DNA of 64,000 bases from Mycoplana azooxidifex (lineage in GTDB: Bacteria > Pseudomonadota > Alphaproteobacteria > Rhizobiales > Rhizobiaceae): assembly GCF_014196765.1 (NCBI RefSeq), contig NZ_JACIEE010000004.1, positions 232,435 through 296,434 on the forward strand, given 5' to 3'. Each line of letters opens with the position of its first letter. Position 1 is the first letter of the stretch. Positions 28,577 through 37,199 of the stretch are shown here, piece by piece. The notes under the pieces were generated by a model. That model ran no database searches, had not been told where the DNA came from, and saw only the letters and a program-made list of their open reading frames with translations. The translations under genes were made by a program, and so were the position numbers.

Positions 28577-29302
28577 ATGAGCAGGGTAGCTTTGGTAACC
28601 GGCGGCACACGCGGTATCGGTGCGGCCATCTCGATCGGGCTCAAGGCCGCGGGCTACGCGGTCGCCGCCAACTATGCGGGAAATGACGAGGCCGCCGCAG
28701 CCTTCAAGGCCGAGACCGGAATTCCGGTCTTCAAATGGGACGTATCCAGCTACGAGGCCTGCACCGATGGCGTAGGCAGGGTGGAGGCCGACCTCGGGCC
28801 GGTGGAGATTCTCGTCAACAATGCCGGGATCACCCGCGACGCCATGTTCCACAAGATGACGCCGCAGCAATGGCGCGAAGTCGTCGACACCAACCTATCG
28901 GGCCTGTTCAACATGACCCACCCGGTCTGGAGCGGCATGCGCGACCGGGGGTTCGGCCGCATCGTCAACATCTCCTCCATCAACGGCCAGAAGGGCCAGA
29001 TGGGACAGGCGAACTACTCGGCCGCCAAGGCGGGCGATCTCGGCTTCACCAAGGCGCTCGCCCAAGAAGGTGCTGCGAAGAACATCACCGTCAACGCCAT
29101 CTGCCCGGGCTATATCGGCACCGAGATGGTCCGCGCGATCCCGGAGAAGGTGCTGGCCGAACGCATCATTCCGCAGATCCCGGTCGGCAGGCTGGGCGAA
29201 CCGGAGGAGATCGCGCGCTGCGTCGTCTTCCTCGCCTCCGACGACGCGGGCTTCATCACCGGCTCGACGATTTCCGCCAATGGCGGGCAGTTCTTCGTCT
29301 GA
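28577..29302 (+). CDS. phaB: Acetoacetyl-CoA reductase
   Basis: NADPH-dependent short-chain dehydrogenase of 241 residues that reduces acetoacetyl-CoA to (R)-3-hydroxybutyryl-CoA for PHB synthesis. It has the nucleotide-binding TGGTRGIG at residues 9-16, NNAG, the catalytic serine region ISSINGQKGQMGQ and the YSAAK motif. The QKGQ(M/F)GQ stretch is characteristic of PhaB over FabG. The ribosome binding site is TTGGGGGGAG. Second gene of the phaA-phaB unit. Confidence 0.94.
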   Translation: MSRVALVTGGTRGIGAAISIGLKAAGYAVAANYAGNDEAAAAFKAETGIPVFKWDVSSYEACTDGVGRVEADLGPVEILVNNAGITRDAMFHKMTPQQWREVVDTNLSGLFNMTHPVWSGMRDRGFGRIVNISSINGQKGQMGQANYSAAKAGDLGFTKALAQEGAAKNITVNAICPGYIGTEMVRAIPEKVLAERIIPQIPVGRLGEPEEIARCVVFLASDDAGFITGSTISANGGQFFV

Positions 29303-29459
29303 CGGGTTGACGCATCGAAGATCGGCGGTGCCGCCGGGCGCCGCCGTCCGACCGGCAGGGCCGGCGCCCCCGCTGGGCGGCCATTCGTACTTGTTGCCTC
29401 GGGATGCTGCGAGACGCTAGAAACGAGCCCTGACAGATCCTGGCCCGGAATCAAAACGC

Positions 29460-30704
29460 ATGGCTGCCCGCAGAACGTCCCCGCGACCTTTCCACCTCAT
29501 GGCAAAGCCGACGGGCTTTCGATGCAACATAGCGTGCGACTATTGCTTCTACCTGGAAAAGGACGCCGGAACGCTGAAGCCGAAGGACTCCCGGCGTCAC
29601 ATGGACGATGCAACGCTCGAGGCATACGTCCGGAGCTACATCGAAGCCAATCCGGCGTCGGAGATCGAGTTCGCCTGGCAGGGCGGCGAACCGACCTTGG
29701 CAGGTATCGCGTTCTACGAGAAGGCGCTGGCCCTTCAGGCGAAGTACGCGAAGGGCAAAACGGTCACGAACGCCATCCAGACAAACGGTCTTCTGATCGA
29801 CGACGCCTGGGCCGCCTTCCTGGCACGGCACGACTTCCTGGTCGGCCTCTCCATCGATGGCCCGGAGCATCTGCACGACGCCCACCGCCGTGCCCGAAAC
29901 CGCAAGGGCGTGCACGCCAGGGTGATCGAAGCCCTCGGGCACCTGAAGCGGCACGCCGTCCAGTACAACATCCTCTCCGTCGTCAACGCCACGACGGCCC
30001 AGCATCCGCGCGAGATCTACCGCTACCTCACCCGGGATCTGGGCGCACAGTTCATCCAGTTCATTCCGGCCGTCGAACAGCGCACCGAAGGCACGACCGT
30101 CGGCGAACTCGCCCATCCGCAGACAGAGGACCTGACGGCCAAGGTCACGCCCTGGTCCGTCTCGGGCGAGGACTATGGCCGCTTCATGATCGGCATCTTC
30201 GATGAATGGGTCCGCAGCGATGTCGGCCGGGTCTACGTGCAGCTATTCGACAACGCTCTCGGCGCCTGGCTCGGCGAAAGACCGAGCCTCTGCGTCATGC
30301 AGCCGAACTGCGGTTTCGCCCTCGTCATAGAGCAGAACGGCGACATCTATTCCTGCGATCACTACGTCTACCCCGCCCACAAGCTTGGCAATGTCCGGAC
30401 GGATGGTCTGGCGGGCCTCGTCAACAGCAGGCAGCAGCGCGCCTTCGGCATGGCGAAGGCCGACCTGCCGAAGAGCTGCGTGCAGTGCGAGTGGCGCTTC
30501 ACCTGCCACGGCGGCTGTCCGAAGAACCGCATCCACCGCGTCGGCAACCATTGGCACAACCATCTCTGCTCCGGCTACAGGGCGATGTTCGCGCACATGG
30601 ATCCCTACATGCGCTTCATGGCCGGGCAGTTGCGCCGTGGCCGGCCTCCCGCCGAAGTCATGCGCGTCGCACCGAGGATCGCGGCGGCATCGTCAGCCTC
30701 GTAA
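29460..30704 (+). CDS. Radical SAM sulfatase-maturating enzyme (anSME-like)
   Basis: Radical SAM/SPASM protein of 414 residues. The first cluster is bound by C22, C26 and C29 (CNIACDYCFY). A C-terminal SPASM domain carries CGFALVIEQNGDIYSC and CVQCEWRFTCHGGC, matching the CX2CX5CX3C pattern of sulfatase maturases. The aspartate used for catalysis in anSMEs is plausible in LSIDGP. Such enzymes oxidise a cysteine or serine of a sulfatase to formylglycine without oxygen. No sulfatase gene is adjacent, so the client must lie elsewhere or be something else. No signal peptide; cytosolic. Confidence 0.88.
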   Translation: MAARRTSPRPFHLMAKPTGFRCNIACDYCFYLEKDAGTLKPKDSRRHMDDATLEAYVRSYIEANPASEIEFAWQGGEPTLAGIAFYEKALALQAKYAKGKTVTNAIQTNGLLIDDAWAAFLARHDFLVGLSIDGPEHLHDAHRRARNRKGVHARVIEALGHLKRHAVQYNILSVVNATTAQHPREIYRYLTRDLGAQFIQFIPAVEQRTEGTTVGELAHPQTEDLTAKVTPWSVSGEDYGRFMIGIFDEWVRSDVGRVYVQLFDNALGAWLGERPSLCVMQPNCGFALVIEQNGDIYSCDHYVYPAHKLGNVRTDGLAGLVNSRQQRAFGMAKADLPKSCVQCEWRFTCHGGCPKNRIHRVGNHWHNHLCSGYRAMFAHMDPYMRFMAGQLRRGRPPAEVMRVAPRIAAASSAS

Positions 30705-30757
30705 GCGATGCGCTGGCGACGGTGCCGGCGGCACGACAGTCGCACGGATGGCCAACA

Positions 30758-30785
30758 TTGATTCTTGTTCGGACTGGCGCTATGT
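30758..30785 (+). promoter_or_regulatory. Candidate promoter of metA
   Basis: TTGATT, 16-base spacer and CTATGT. Transcription would begin near 30792, just before the riboswitch, as expected for a SAM-II leader. Confidence 0.5.
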
Positions 30786-30794
30786 AGGGACCGT

Positions 30795-30847
30795 CCCGTG
30801 GTGATTTGGCCGGCCGGCTTGCAGCCACGTAAAACAAGTCGCTAAAG
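30795..30847 (+). promoter_or_regulatory. SAM-II riboswitch upstream of metA
   Basis: The sequence follows the SAM-II (metA/SAM_alpha) consensus: CGTGGTGATTTG, then GGCTTGCAGCCACG, then AAACAAGTCGCTAAA. The P1 stem is CGTGG (30797-30801) with CCACG (30825-30829). CTTG in the loop (30818-30821) can pair with CAAG (30835-30838) to give the pseudoknot. This RNA class binds S-adenosylmethionine and lies upstream of methionine genes in alphaproteobacteria. It is followed 27 bases later by a terminator hairpin. Confidence 0.95.
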
Positions 30848-30873
30848 GGGCCGCGAGAAGAGACCTTCCGTGG

Positions 30874-30907
30874 ACCGGTTGCGACTGACGTCGCCGCCGG
30901 TTTTTTT
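30874..30907 (+). terminator. Attenuator-like terminator between the riboswitch and metA
   Basis: ACCGG-TT-GCGAC, four-base loop, GTCGC-CG-CCGGT followed by seven T residues, ending 19 bases before the metA ATG. A terminator in the leader, downstream of the aptamer, suggests that SAM binding may control transcription read-through. Confidence 0.8.
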
Positions 30908-30926
30908 GTTTTTGATCGAGTGAAAC

Positions 30927-31850
30927 ATGCCCATCAAGATTCCCGATACGCTGCCCGCATTCGAAACCCTCGCTCACGAGGGTGTGCGGGTGATGACCGA
31001 AACGGTGGCTGTCCGGCAGGACATCCGCCCGTTGCAGATCGGGCTTCTCAACCTCATGCCGAACAAGATCAAGACCGAGATCCAGATGGCGCGCCTCGTC
31101 GGCGCCTCGCCGCTGCAGGTCGAACTGTCGCTCGTGCGCATCGGCGGCCACAAGGCCAAGAACACCTCCGAGGATCACCTGCTCGCCTTCTACGACACCT
31201 GGGAGGAGATCAGGCACCGCAAGTTCGACGGCTTCATCATCACCGGCGCCCCGATCGAGACGCTCGACTACGAGGACGTGACCTATTGGGACGAGATGGA
31301 GCGCATTCTCGACTGGACCGTCACCAACGTCCATTCCACGCTGAACGTCTGCTGGGGCGCGATGGCGGCGATCTACCATTTCCACGGCGTACCGAAATAT
31401 ACGCTCGACGAGAAGGCCTTCGGCGTGTTCCGCCACCACAACCGCAATCCGGCATCGGTGTTTCTGAGCGGCTTCTCCGACGACTTCCAGATTCCGGTGT
31501 CCCGCTGGACCGAGGTGCGGGCGGAGGACATCCGCAAGCGGCCCGGCCTGGAGATCCTGATGGAATCCGACGAGACGGGCGTCTGCTTCGTGCAGGAAGA
31601 GGGCGGCAGGCGGCTCTACGTCTTCAACCACGTGGAGTACGATTCGACCTCGCTGGCCGATGAGTATTTCCGCGACGTCGATGCCGGCGTGCCGATCAAG
31701 ATGCCGAAGAACTACTTTCCGCACAACGATCCCGCAATCGCCCCCTTGAACCGCTGGCGCAGCCATGCGCATCTTCTGTTCGGCAACTGGATCAACGAGA
31801 TGTACCAGACGACGCCCTACGACCTCGACAAGATCGGCACGCAAGGATGA
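30927..31850 (+). CDS. metA: Homoserine O-acyltransferase (MetA)
   Basis: First committed enzyme of methionine synthesis, acylating the homoserine hydroxyl. The 307-residue product has the catalytic cysteine C142 in NVCWGAMAA and the histidine and glutamate of FNHVEYD. Residue 111 is glutamate (GAPIE), the determinant reported to favour acetyl-CoA over succinyl-CoA in this family, so O-acetylhomoserine is the likely product. A SAM-II riboswitch and an attenuator-like terminator precede it. A GNAT gene begins four bases after its stop and is probably co-transcribed. Confidence 0.95.
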   Translation: MPIKIPDTLPAFETLAHEGVRVMTETVAVRQDIRPLQIGLLNLMPNKIKTEIQMARLVGASPLQVELSLVRIGGHKAKNTSEDHLLAFYDTWEEIRHRKFDGFIITGAPIETLDYEDVTYWDEMERILDWTVTNVHSTLNVCWGAMAAIYHFHGVPKYTLDEKAFGVFRHHNRNPASVFLSGFSDDFQIPVSRWTEVRAEDIRKRPGLEILMESDETGVCFVQEEGGRRLYVFNHVEYDSTSLADEYFRDVDAGVPIKMPKNYFPHNDPAIAPLNRWRSHAHLLFGNWINEMYQTTPYDLDKIGTQG

Positions 31851-31854
31851 GACC

Positions 31855-32304
31855 ATGAGCGGCCTCGAAATCAGACCCCTCGCCCCGTCTGACGAGGCCG
31901 ACTGGCGGCGCCTCTGGACTGCCTATCTCGCCTTCTACGAGACCGTCCTGCCAGAGGAGATTTTTCGCACGACCTTCGCCCGGCTGACCGGCGGCGGCGC
32001 GAACGACTATGCGGGCCTGCTCGCCGTCATCGACGGCAGGCCCGTGGGCCTGGCCCACTACCTGTTCCACCGCAGTTGCTGGACGATCGGCAACGTCTGC
32101 TACCTGCAGGATCTCTATGCCGACCCGTCTGTCCGCGGCACCGGCATCGGCCGCGCCCTGATCGAGGCGGTCTATGCCAGGGCTGCCGAGGCGAATGCGG
32201 CGGAAGTCTACTGGATGACGCAGGAGTTCAATGCCACGGCCCGCCGGCTCTACGACAGGATCGCCGACCAGACGCCCTTCATCATCTATCAGAAGACCCT
32301 CTGA
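31855..32304 (+). CDS. GNAT-family N-acetyltransferase
   Basis: Protein of 149 residues with the GNAT fold. The acetyl-CoA-binding motif A is LYADPSVRGTGIGRALIEAV near residues 84-103, and a C-terminal FNATARRLYDRI stretch is typical. It starts four bases after metA and shares its ribosome-binding region with the end of that gene, so it should be expressed with metA and come under the SAM-II riboswitch. The substrate is unknown; the context hints at an amino acid or amine but does not prove it. Confidence 0.87.
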   Translation: MSGLEIRPLAPSDEADWRRLWTAYLAFYETVLPEEIFRTTFARLTGGGANDYAGLLAVIDGRPVGLAHYLFHRSCWTIGNVCYLQDLYADPSVRGTGIGRALIEAVYARAAEANAAEVYWMTQEFNATARRLYDRIADQTPFIIYQKTL

Positions 32305-32431
32305 CGACCATGGTCGCGCGGGCGCGGCCAGCGCGTGCAAAGCTGCATGGATGGTATGATTTTTCCGTTGCCCCTGCACCGGTTTTGCCGCAGTTTGCGG
32401 CGCGAATTTGGGAATGCCGGGAGGGACATCG

Positions 32432-33448
32432 GTGAACGTGCGCAATGAACAGTTCGGCCTGCTCGAGACGGGCGAGCCCGTCCAGCTGGTCGCCCTCGCC
32501 GGGGGTGGCCTGAAGGCGAAGATCATCACCTGGGGCGCCGTCATCCAGGACCTGCGGCTTGCCGGGCACGAGCCGCCGCTGGTCCTTGGACTGGAACGCC
32601 TTGCCGACTATGTCGCCCATTCCCCCTATTTCGGCGCCACCCCCGGCCGCAACGCCAACCGGATCGAAAACGGCCGCTTTGCGATCGACGGCACGCCCTT
32701 CCAGCTCGAACGGAACGAGCGCGACGCCACCCATCTCCATGGCGGCAGCGACGGGCTCGGCCGGCGCAACTGGCAGATCGTGGAGCAGTCCGAAAGCCAC
32801 GTGACCCTGCAGATCGTCGATCCGGCCGGCCGCGCCGGCTATCCCGGCAACTGCACGGTCACCTGCACCTATCGCCTCCAGGATCCGGGAACGCTGTCGG
32901 TCGTCTACGAGACCACCACCGACGCGCCGACCATCGCCAATCTCTGCCAGCACAGCTACTTCAACCTCGACGGTGAAGCCGACGCGCTGGGACACGAGAT
33001 CAGCATCGCAGCCGACCGCTACCTGCCGGTGGACGAGCGCCTGATTCCGACCGGAGAGATCAGGCCGGTCGAGGGAACGCCGTTCGACCTTCGAAAGATG
33101 ACGCCGATGCGTCGCCAGACCGAAACCGGCGGCGTCGCCTTCGACCACAACTTCTGCCTGGCCGGGGAGCGTCGCGCCAAGACCGCGGTCGCCGTCGCCC
33201 GCAGCAACCGGTCCGGCGTGGCGCTCGAAGTGCGAACAACCGAGGCCGGCGTGCAACTCTATACCGGCTCCATGGTCGACGTCCCCGTTCCGGGCCTTGA
33301 CGGGCGCCGCTACGGCGCCTTCGCCGGCTTCTGCCTCGAAACGCAGGTCTGGCCGAATGCGATCAACCATCAGGGCTTTCCGAACGCGATCCTGCGGCCG
33401 GGCGAAACGCTGCGCCAGGAAACCGACTATATCTTCACGAAGGGCTAA
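32432..33448 (+). CDS. Aldose 1-epimerase (galactose mutarotase family)
   Basis: Cytosolic enzyme of 338 residues interconverting alpha and beta anomers of aldoses. Family landmarks are FGATPGRNANRIENGRF, HLHGGSDGLGRRNW (general-acid histidine region), NLCQHSYFNL (second histidine) and the catalytic-glutamate region FCLETQVWPNAINH near the C terminus. The GTG start at 32432 is chosen because GGGAGGGACATCG precedes it. No galactose or xylose operon is adjacent, so the physiological sugar is open. It lies 127 bp after the GNAT. Confidence 0.92.
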   Translation: MNVRNEQFGLLETGEPVQLVALAGGGLKAKIITWGAVIQDLRLAGHEPPLVLGLERLADYVAHSPYFGATPGRNANRIENGRFAIDGTPFQLERNERDATHLHGGSDGLGRRNWQIVEQSESHVTLQIVDPAGRAGYPGNCTVTCTYRLQDPGTLSVVYETTTDAPTIANLCQHSYFNLDGEADALGHEISIAADRYLPVDERLIPTGEIRPVEGTPFDLRKMTPMRRQTETGGVAFDHNFCLAGERRAKTAVAVARSNRSGVALEVRTTEAGVQLYTGSMVDVPVPGLDGRRYGAFAGFCLETQVWPNAINHQGFPNAILRPGETLRQETDYIFTKG

Positions 33449-33595
33449 GCGCCGGTCGCGCCTACCGCGTCTGCAACGGGGCCGCCCGCAGGAAGATCGA
33501 ACGTGGAAAGCAGCCTGGTCGAAGGTTCCGTCGTGCCGCGACGACTGCCGACGGACCAGGCGTCAATAGATATCTGGAAAGGGAGGCCAACTATC

Positions 33596-34486
33596 ATGAC
33601 GAAGCAAACGGTCGGATTCATCGGGCTCGGCTACATGGGTCAGGGCATGGCCGCCAACATCCTCGCCAAGGGCTATCCGCTGGTGTGCATGGCGCACCGC
33701 AACCGGACGCCGCTCGAAGCGCTCGTCGCCAAGGGTGCGCGCGAGGTGAAGTCGCCACGCGAGATGGCGGCGCAATGCGACGTCATCGTCCTTTGCGTGA
33801 CCGGTTCGCCCGAAGTGCTCGCCGTCGTCGAGGGACCGGACGGCATCGCCTCCGCCGACCGGAAACTCACCGTCATCGACTGCTCGACCTCCGACCCCTC
33901 GATCACGACGGCGCTGGCCGCACGGCTGGCACAGAAGGGCATCACGCTGCTCGATGCACCCTTGGGGCGCACGCCCGCCGACGCTGCCGCGGGCACGCTG
34001 GACGTGATGGTCGGCGGCGCCGAGCCCGACGTCGCCCAGGTCCGTCCCATCCTCGACTGCTTCGCCGGCCGCGTCATCCACACCGGCCCGACGGGGACGG
34101 GCCACACCATGAAGCTCCTCAACAACTTCCTCTCGATGGGCTATGCGGCACTCTACTCCGAGGCCCTGATGCTCGGGCGCAAGGCCGGACTGGCGCCGGA
34201 GACCTTCGACAGCGTGATACGCGGCGGACGGATGGACTGCGGCTTCTACCAGACCTTCTTCCGCTGGGTCATCGAACGCGACCCGAACGCCCACAAGTTC
34301 GCCATCCGCAACGGCTTCAAGGACATGAGCTACCTCGCAGCCTTCGCCAACGCGGCAGGCGCAGCCAACCCGATCGGCGCCGCCGTCCGCAACACCTTCG
34401 CCCAGGCCGTCGGCGCCGGCCACGGCGAGGACTTTGTACCAATGCTGTCGGATTTTGTCGCCGACGCGAACGGATTGAAGGAGTAG
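33596..34486 (+). CDS. Beta-hydroxyacid dehydrogenase (3-hydroxyisobutyrate dehydrogenase-like)
   Basis: NAD(P)-dependent oxidoreductase of 296 residues. The Rossmann motif is GFIGLGYMGQGM at the N terminus. The substrate-binding signature is DAPLGRTPADAAAGTLDVMVGG and the catalytic lysine is in GHTMKLLNNFLSMG. The family includes 3-hydroxyisobutyrate, tartronate-semialdehyde and related dehydrogenases; the glyoxylate-reductase-like branch is possible. I cannot choose between them. The start follows AAGGGAGG. Convergent with the RTX gene. Confidence 0.88.
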   Translation: MTKQTVGFIGLGYMGQGMAANILAKGYPLVCMAHRNRTPLEALVAKGAREVKSPREMAAQCDVIVLCVTGSPEVLAVVEGPDGIASADRKLTVIDCSTSDPSITTALAARLAQKGITLLDAPLGRTPADAAAGTLDVMVGGAEPDVAQVRPILDCFAGRVIHTGPTGTGHTMKLLNNFLSMGYAALYSEALMLGRKAGLAPETFDSVIRGGRMDCGFYQTFFRWVIERDPNAHKFAIRNGFKDMSYLAAFANAAGAANPIGAAVRNTFAQAVGAGHGEDFVPMLSDFVADANGLKE

Positions 34487-34569
34487 AGGTCGCTGGGGGA
34501 TTCTACGTCGCCGGGAGCCGATAGATCACCCCCCGGCCCCCAAGGCGGAAAGCCAACCGGCGCTCCAAA

Positions 34570-34590
34570 CCGACGCCCTGTCGGCGTCGG
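34570..34590 (-). terminator. Hairpin between convergent genes, probable RTX-gene terminator
   Basis: CCGACGCC, loop of five, GGCGTCGG lies 24 bases past the RTX stop. Read on the minus strand it is followed by only three T residues, so it is a weak candidate. Confidence 0.45.
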
Positions 34591-34613
34591 CTCAAAACGC
34601 GCGGCTTCAATCG

Positions 34614-36860
34614 TTAAAGGATGAAATCGGCTTTGTCGAGCGTCCGCACATCATCGAGATGAATGGCAAAGTCCGCCTTGCCGTCACCATCCACGTCACC
34701 ACGAATATAGGTGTTGGACTTGCCCTTGTCGTAGCGCAATTCACCTGCCCTCTTCGAGAAGTCGTCCGTTCCAATGAAGGTAAAGCCCTGGTTGCCACCC
34801 TTCTTCGTGCTCGCGTCGATAGCTGAAATGTCGATCTTGTCGCTCTTGGAGAAGTCGAAGATCGTGTCGCGGCCCGACTTTCCGGGCGTGCTGTCCTGAA
34901 GCGTTTTGTAGATGAAGGTGTCCGATCCGCTCCCGCCGCGGAGCTTGTCGCCCCCACCGCCGCCGATCAGTCTGTCGTCGTTCATGCCACCCTTGAGGAT
35001 GTCGACCCCGGCCCCGCCGTCCAGCCTGTTCTTCCGATCGCTGCCGATGATGGTGTTGTCGAGGCTGTTGCCGGTGCCGTTATGCGCTTTGCCCGTCAGC
35101 GTCAGGTTCTCGACGTTCGCCGTAAGCATGTAGTCGATCGAGGACTCGACACGGTCCGTACCTTCTTTTGTCTTTTCGACCACCTTGTCCCTGCGGCTGT
35201 TAACGACATAAATGTCATTGCCGACATCGCCCTCCATGGAGTCGGTCCCAAGGCCGCCGTCGAGCGTGTCGTTTCCGCCACCACCGATCAACGTATCGTC
35301 CCCCGCTCCGCCGAACAGCGTGTCGCCGCGGCTGCCGCCTGTCACGTTGTCCCGGCCCGTACCTCCGCCATAATTCAACACCTCGAAATTGCTGAATATC
35401 GTTTCCGGATCGACCGCAACGGTGCCGGTCGTGAAATCGAAGACGAAATCTTCCTCTGTAACCAGAACGAAGTTGAGCGTGTCGATACCCGTTCCACCGT
35501 CGGCGGTGTCGCCATGGCCGGCATAGATCGTATCGTTTCCTGCTCCACCATAGATCTTGTCGTCGACGTCGTCGTCGTAGGGGCGCAACGTGCCGTCGCC
35601 GTTGCTGAAGGCCATGCCGCCATAGATCGTGTCGTTACCCGCTCCGCCCCGGATCGTATCGCTGCCAGCCCCGCCGATCAGCCTGTCATGACCGCCTTGA
35701 CCTTCCAGCGTGTCGTCGCCCCCGCCACCGGCCATTTCGTCCGCCAGCGCGCCGCCGGTGAAGGTGTCATTTCCTGACCCGCCAAACAGCGTGACGCTTT
35801 CGATGTTCTTCAGCGTCACCGATACATTGGTAAACGTTGCCACGGAGGCGAGCGCGAATGTCAGGTCTTTGGTGAAACCGACATAGCGGAAGTCGAGCCA
35901 GACATGGTCGGACCCGTGCCCGCCATCGATATCCAGCGCGCCTAGCGGACCGCCTCGCCAGCCGAGGCGATCGTTTCCACTCCCGAGGTCGACAGTATAG
36001 GACCCATTGGCCGTGGCATCGAAAGGCACGGTCTCGGGAGCACTGTCACCCAAATCTTGGCCCTTCTCCCACCAGAAGTAGTCGCCGCCTTCACCTATGT
36101 CGACCCTGTCGTCGCCGGAACCGGCCCTGATGGTGTTGGCGCCGCCGTAGTCGGTGATGGTATCGTTGCCGGCGCCTGCATCGACGTAGTCGTCGCCGTC
36201 GGGGAGATAATAGCCGTAATATTCGGAACTCCGGTCGCCTTGCCGCACGCCGCCATGAAGTTCGTCATCGCCGGCTCTGCCGATCAGCCTGTCGTTGCCG
36301 TGCCCACCTTTAAGATAGTCGGTACCAGCCCCACCGGTAAAATTGTCGTCGCCGACGCCGCCGTCGAGAGAGACCCGCTCGATCCTTTTCAAAGTCACGG
36401 ACCCGATGGTGACGGTCTTGGTGGCGGAGACTGTGAATGTCGCACCGCTCTTAAAGCCGGATAGGTCGAGCACGGCCCGATCGACGCCGCTGCCTCCATC
36501 GATGTAGACTGTTTCCTTCAATGTAGGGCCGATCGAGTAGCGGACCTGGATATCATCATCGCCCGCCCCGCCATAGATCTTGTCGCCGCCCCGTTTCCCG
36601 CTGTCGATGGCGGCGTGATTGTAGACGGCGATGAGGTCGTCGCCGTCTCCGCCATAAAGCCGGTCCTCACCGCCGGCGTCAAAAAGCTGATCGTTGCCCG
36701 CTCCGCCGTAAAGCACGTCGTCGCCGTCGCTGTTGTTCTCCTCAATGTTACTCGAGAGGCCACCGTAGAGGATGTCATCGCCACCCAGCCCCTTGACGAC
36801 GTCGTTTCTCGAAGTTGCGCTCAGGGTTTCTCCCTTGGACGTCCCGGTAATATGAGTCAT
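34614..36860 (-). CDS. RTX calcium-binding repeat protein, probable type I secretion substrate
   Basis: Glycine- and aspartate-rich protein of 748 residues built almost wholly of GGxGxDxLx nonapeptide repeats. Repeat blocks lie near residues 20-105, 165-260, 295-322, 357-460, 498-550 and 612-648. A capping module typical of RTX proteins (VENLTLTGKAHNGTGNSLDN) lies near 583-602. The C terminus (650-748) resembles the serralysin M10_C domain, the usual type I secretion region. There is no signal peptide and no catalytic domain. Residues 139-205 and 336-402 look like a duplicated module (VTLKxIExV followed by repeats). No type I exporter genes are nearby. Function unknown; adhesin, matrix or surface protein are possibilities. 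Confidence 0.88.
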   Translation of the reverse strand: MTHITGTSKGETLSATSRNDVVKGLGGDDILYGGLSSNIEENNSDGDDVLYGGAGNDQLFDAGGEDRLYGGDGDDLIAVYNHAAIDSGKRGGDKIYGGAGDDDIQVRYSIGPTLKETVYIDGGSGVDRAVLDLSGFKSGATFTVSATKTVTIGSVTLKRIERVSLDGGVGDDNFTGGAGTDYLKGGHGNDRLIGRAGDDELHGGVRQGDRSSEYYGYYLPDGDDYVDAGAGNDTITDYGGANTIRAGSGDDRVDIGEGGDYFWWEKGQDLGDSAPETVPFDATANGSYTVDLGSGNDRLGWRGGPLGALDIDGGHGSDHVWLDFRYVGFTKDLTFALASVATFTNVSVTLKNIESVTLFGGSGNDTFTGGALADEMAGGGGDDTLEGQGGHDRLIGGAGSDTIRGGAGNDTIYGGMAFSNGDGTLRPYDDDVDDKIYGGAGNDTIYAGHGDTADGGTGIDTLNFVLVTEEDFVFDFTTGTVAVDPETIFSNFEVLNYGGGTGRDNVTGGSRGDTLFGGAGDDTLIGGGGNDTLDGGLGTDSMEGDVGNDIYVVNSRRDKVVEKTKEGTDRVESSIDYMLTANVENLTLTGKAHNGTGNSLDNTIIGSDRKNRLDGGAGVDILKGGMNDDRLIGGGGGDKLRGGSGSDTFIYKTLQDSTPGKSGRDTIFDFSKSDKIDISAIDASTKKGGNQGFTFIGTDDFSKRAGELRYDKGKSNTYIRGDVDGDGKADFAIHLDDVRTLDKADFIL

Positions 36861-37199
36861 GCTCGTTCCCTAGCCTCGCCCTGCAAATTGTGACTATAGG
36901 TTGAGCAGAGGCAGAACTCCCAGTCAATGCGACCCTTTCGCGATGAGTCGATTTCCTAGAGCCGAAAATCGTTGCGATGGCCGCGTCGTATCTCCGCCCG
37001 ACTAAGAAAAATCCTCGACGGATACATGGCAGATCAGTGCGGAGTGTTGTTTCAATAATTGTGCGGCAACGGCGCTGGCATCGAGGTCGACATACCTTCG
37101 CACCACCGCCACGATCTCGCTGGAACCGGAGCCTATATCCCTGCGGTAACCACACCCTTCCGTCGATCCTCGACGGAAGGGGATCTCAACCGGCCAGAA
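36861..37199. other. Gene-poor stretch between the RTX gene and tRNA-Gly
   Basis: No convincing coding sequence in this stretch. It should contain the RTX promoter (minus strand, next to 36860), which I cannot define. Its one clear structure is the perfect hairpin at 37155-37181. I see no integrase remnant or insertion-sequence end. Confidence 0.5.
37155..37181. repeat. Perfect 12-bp inverted repeat with 3-base loop
   Basis: CCCTTCCGTCGA, loop TCC, TCGACGGAAGGG, lying 65 bases beyond the 3' end of the tRNA. It has no T run on either strand, so it is not a standard terminator. Confidence 0.75.

Noticed and set aside
34614-36860. RTX repeats as a CRISPR or tandem-repeat array
   Set aside because: The periodicity comes from coded glycine/aspartate nonapeptides with variable DNA sequence, not from identical repeats separated by unique spacers.
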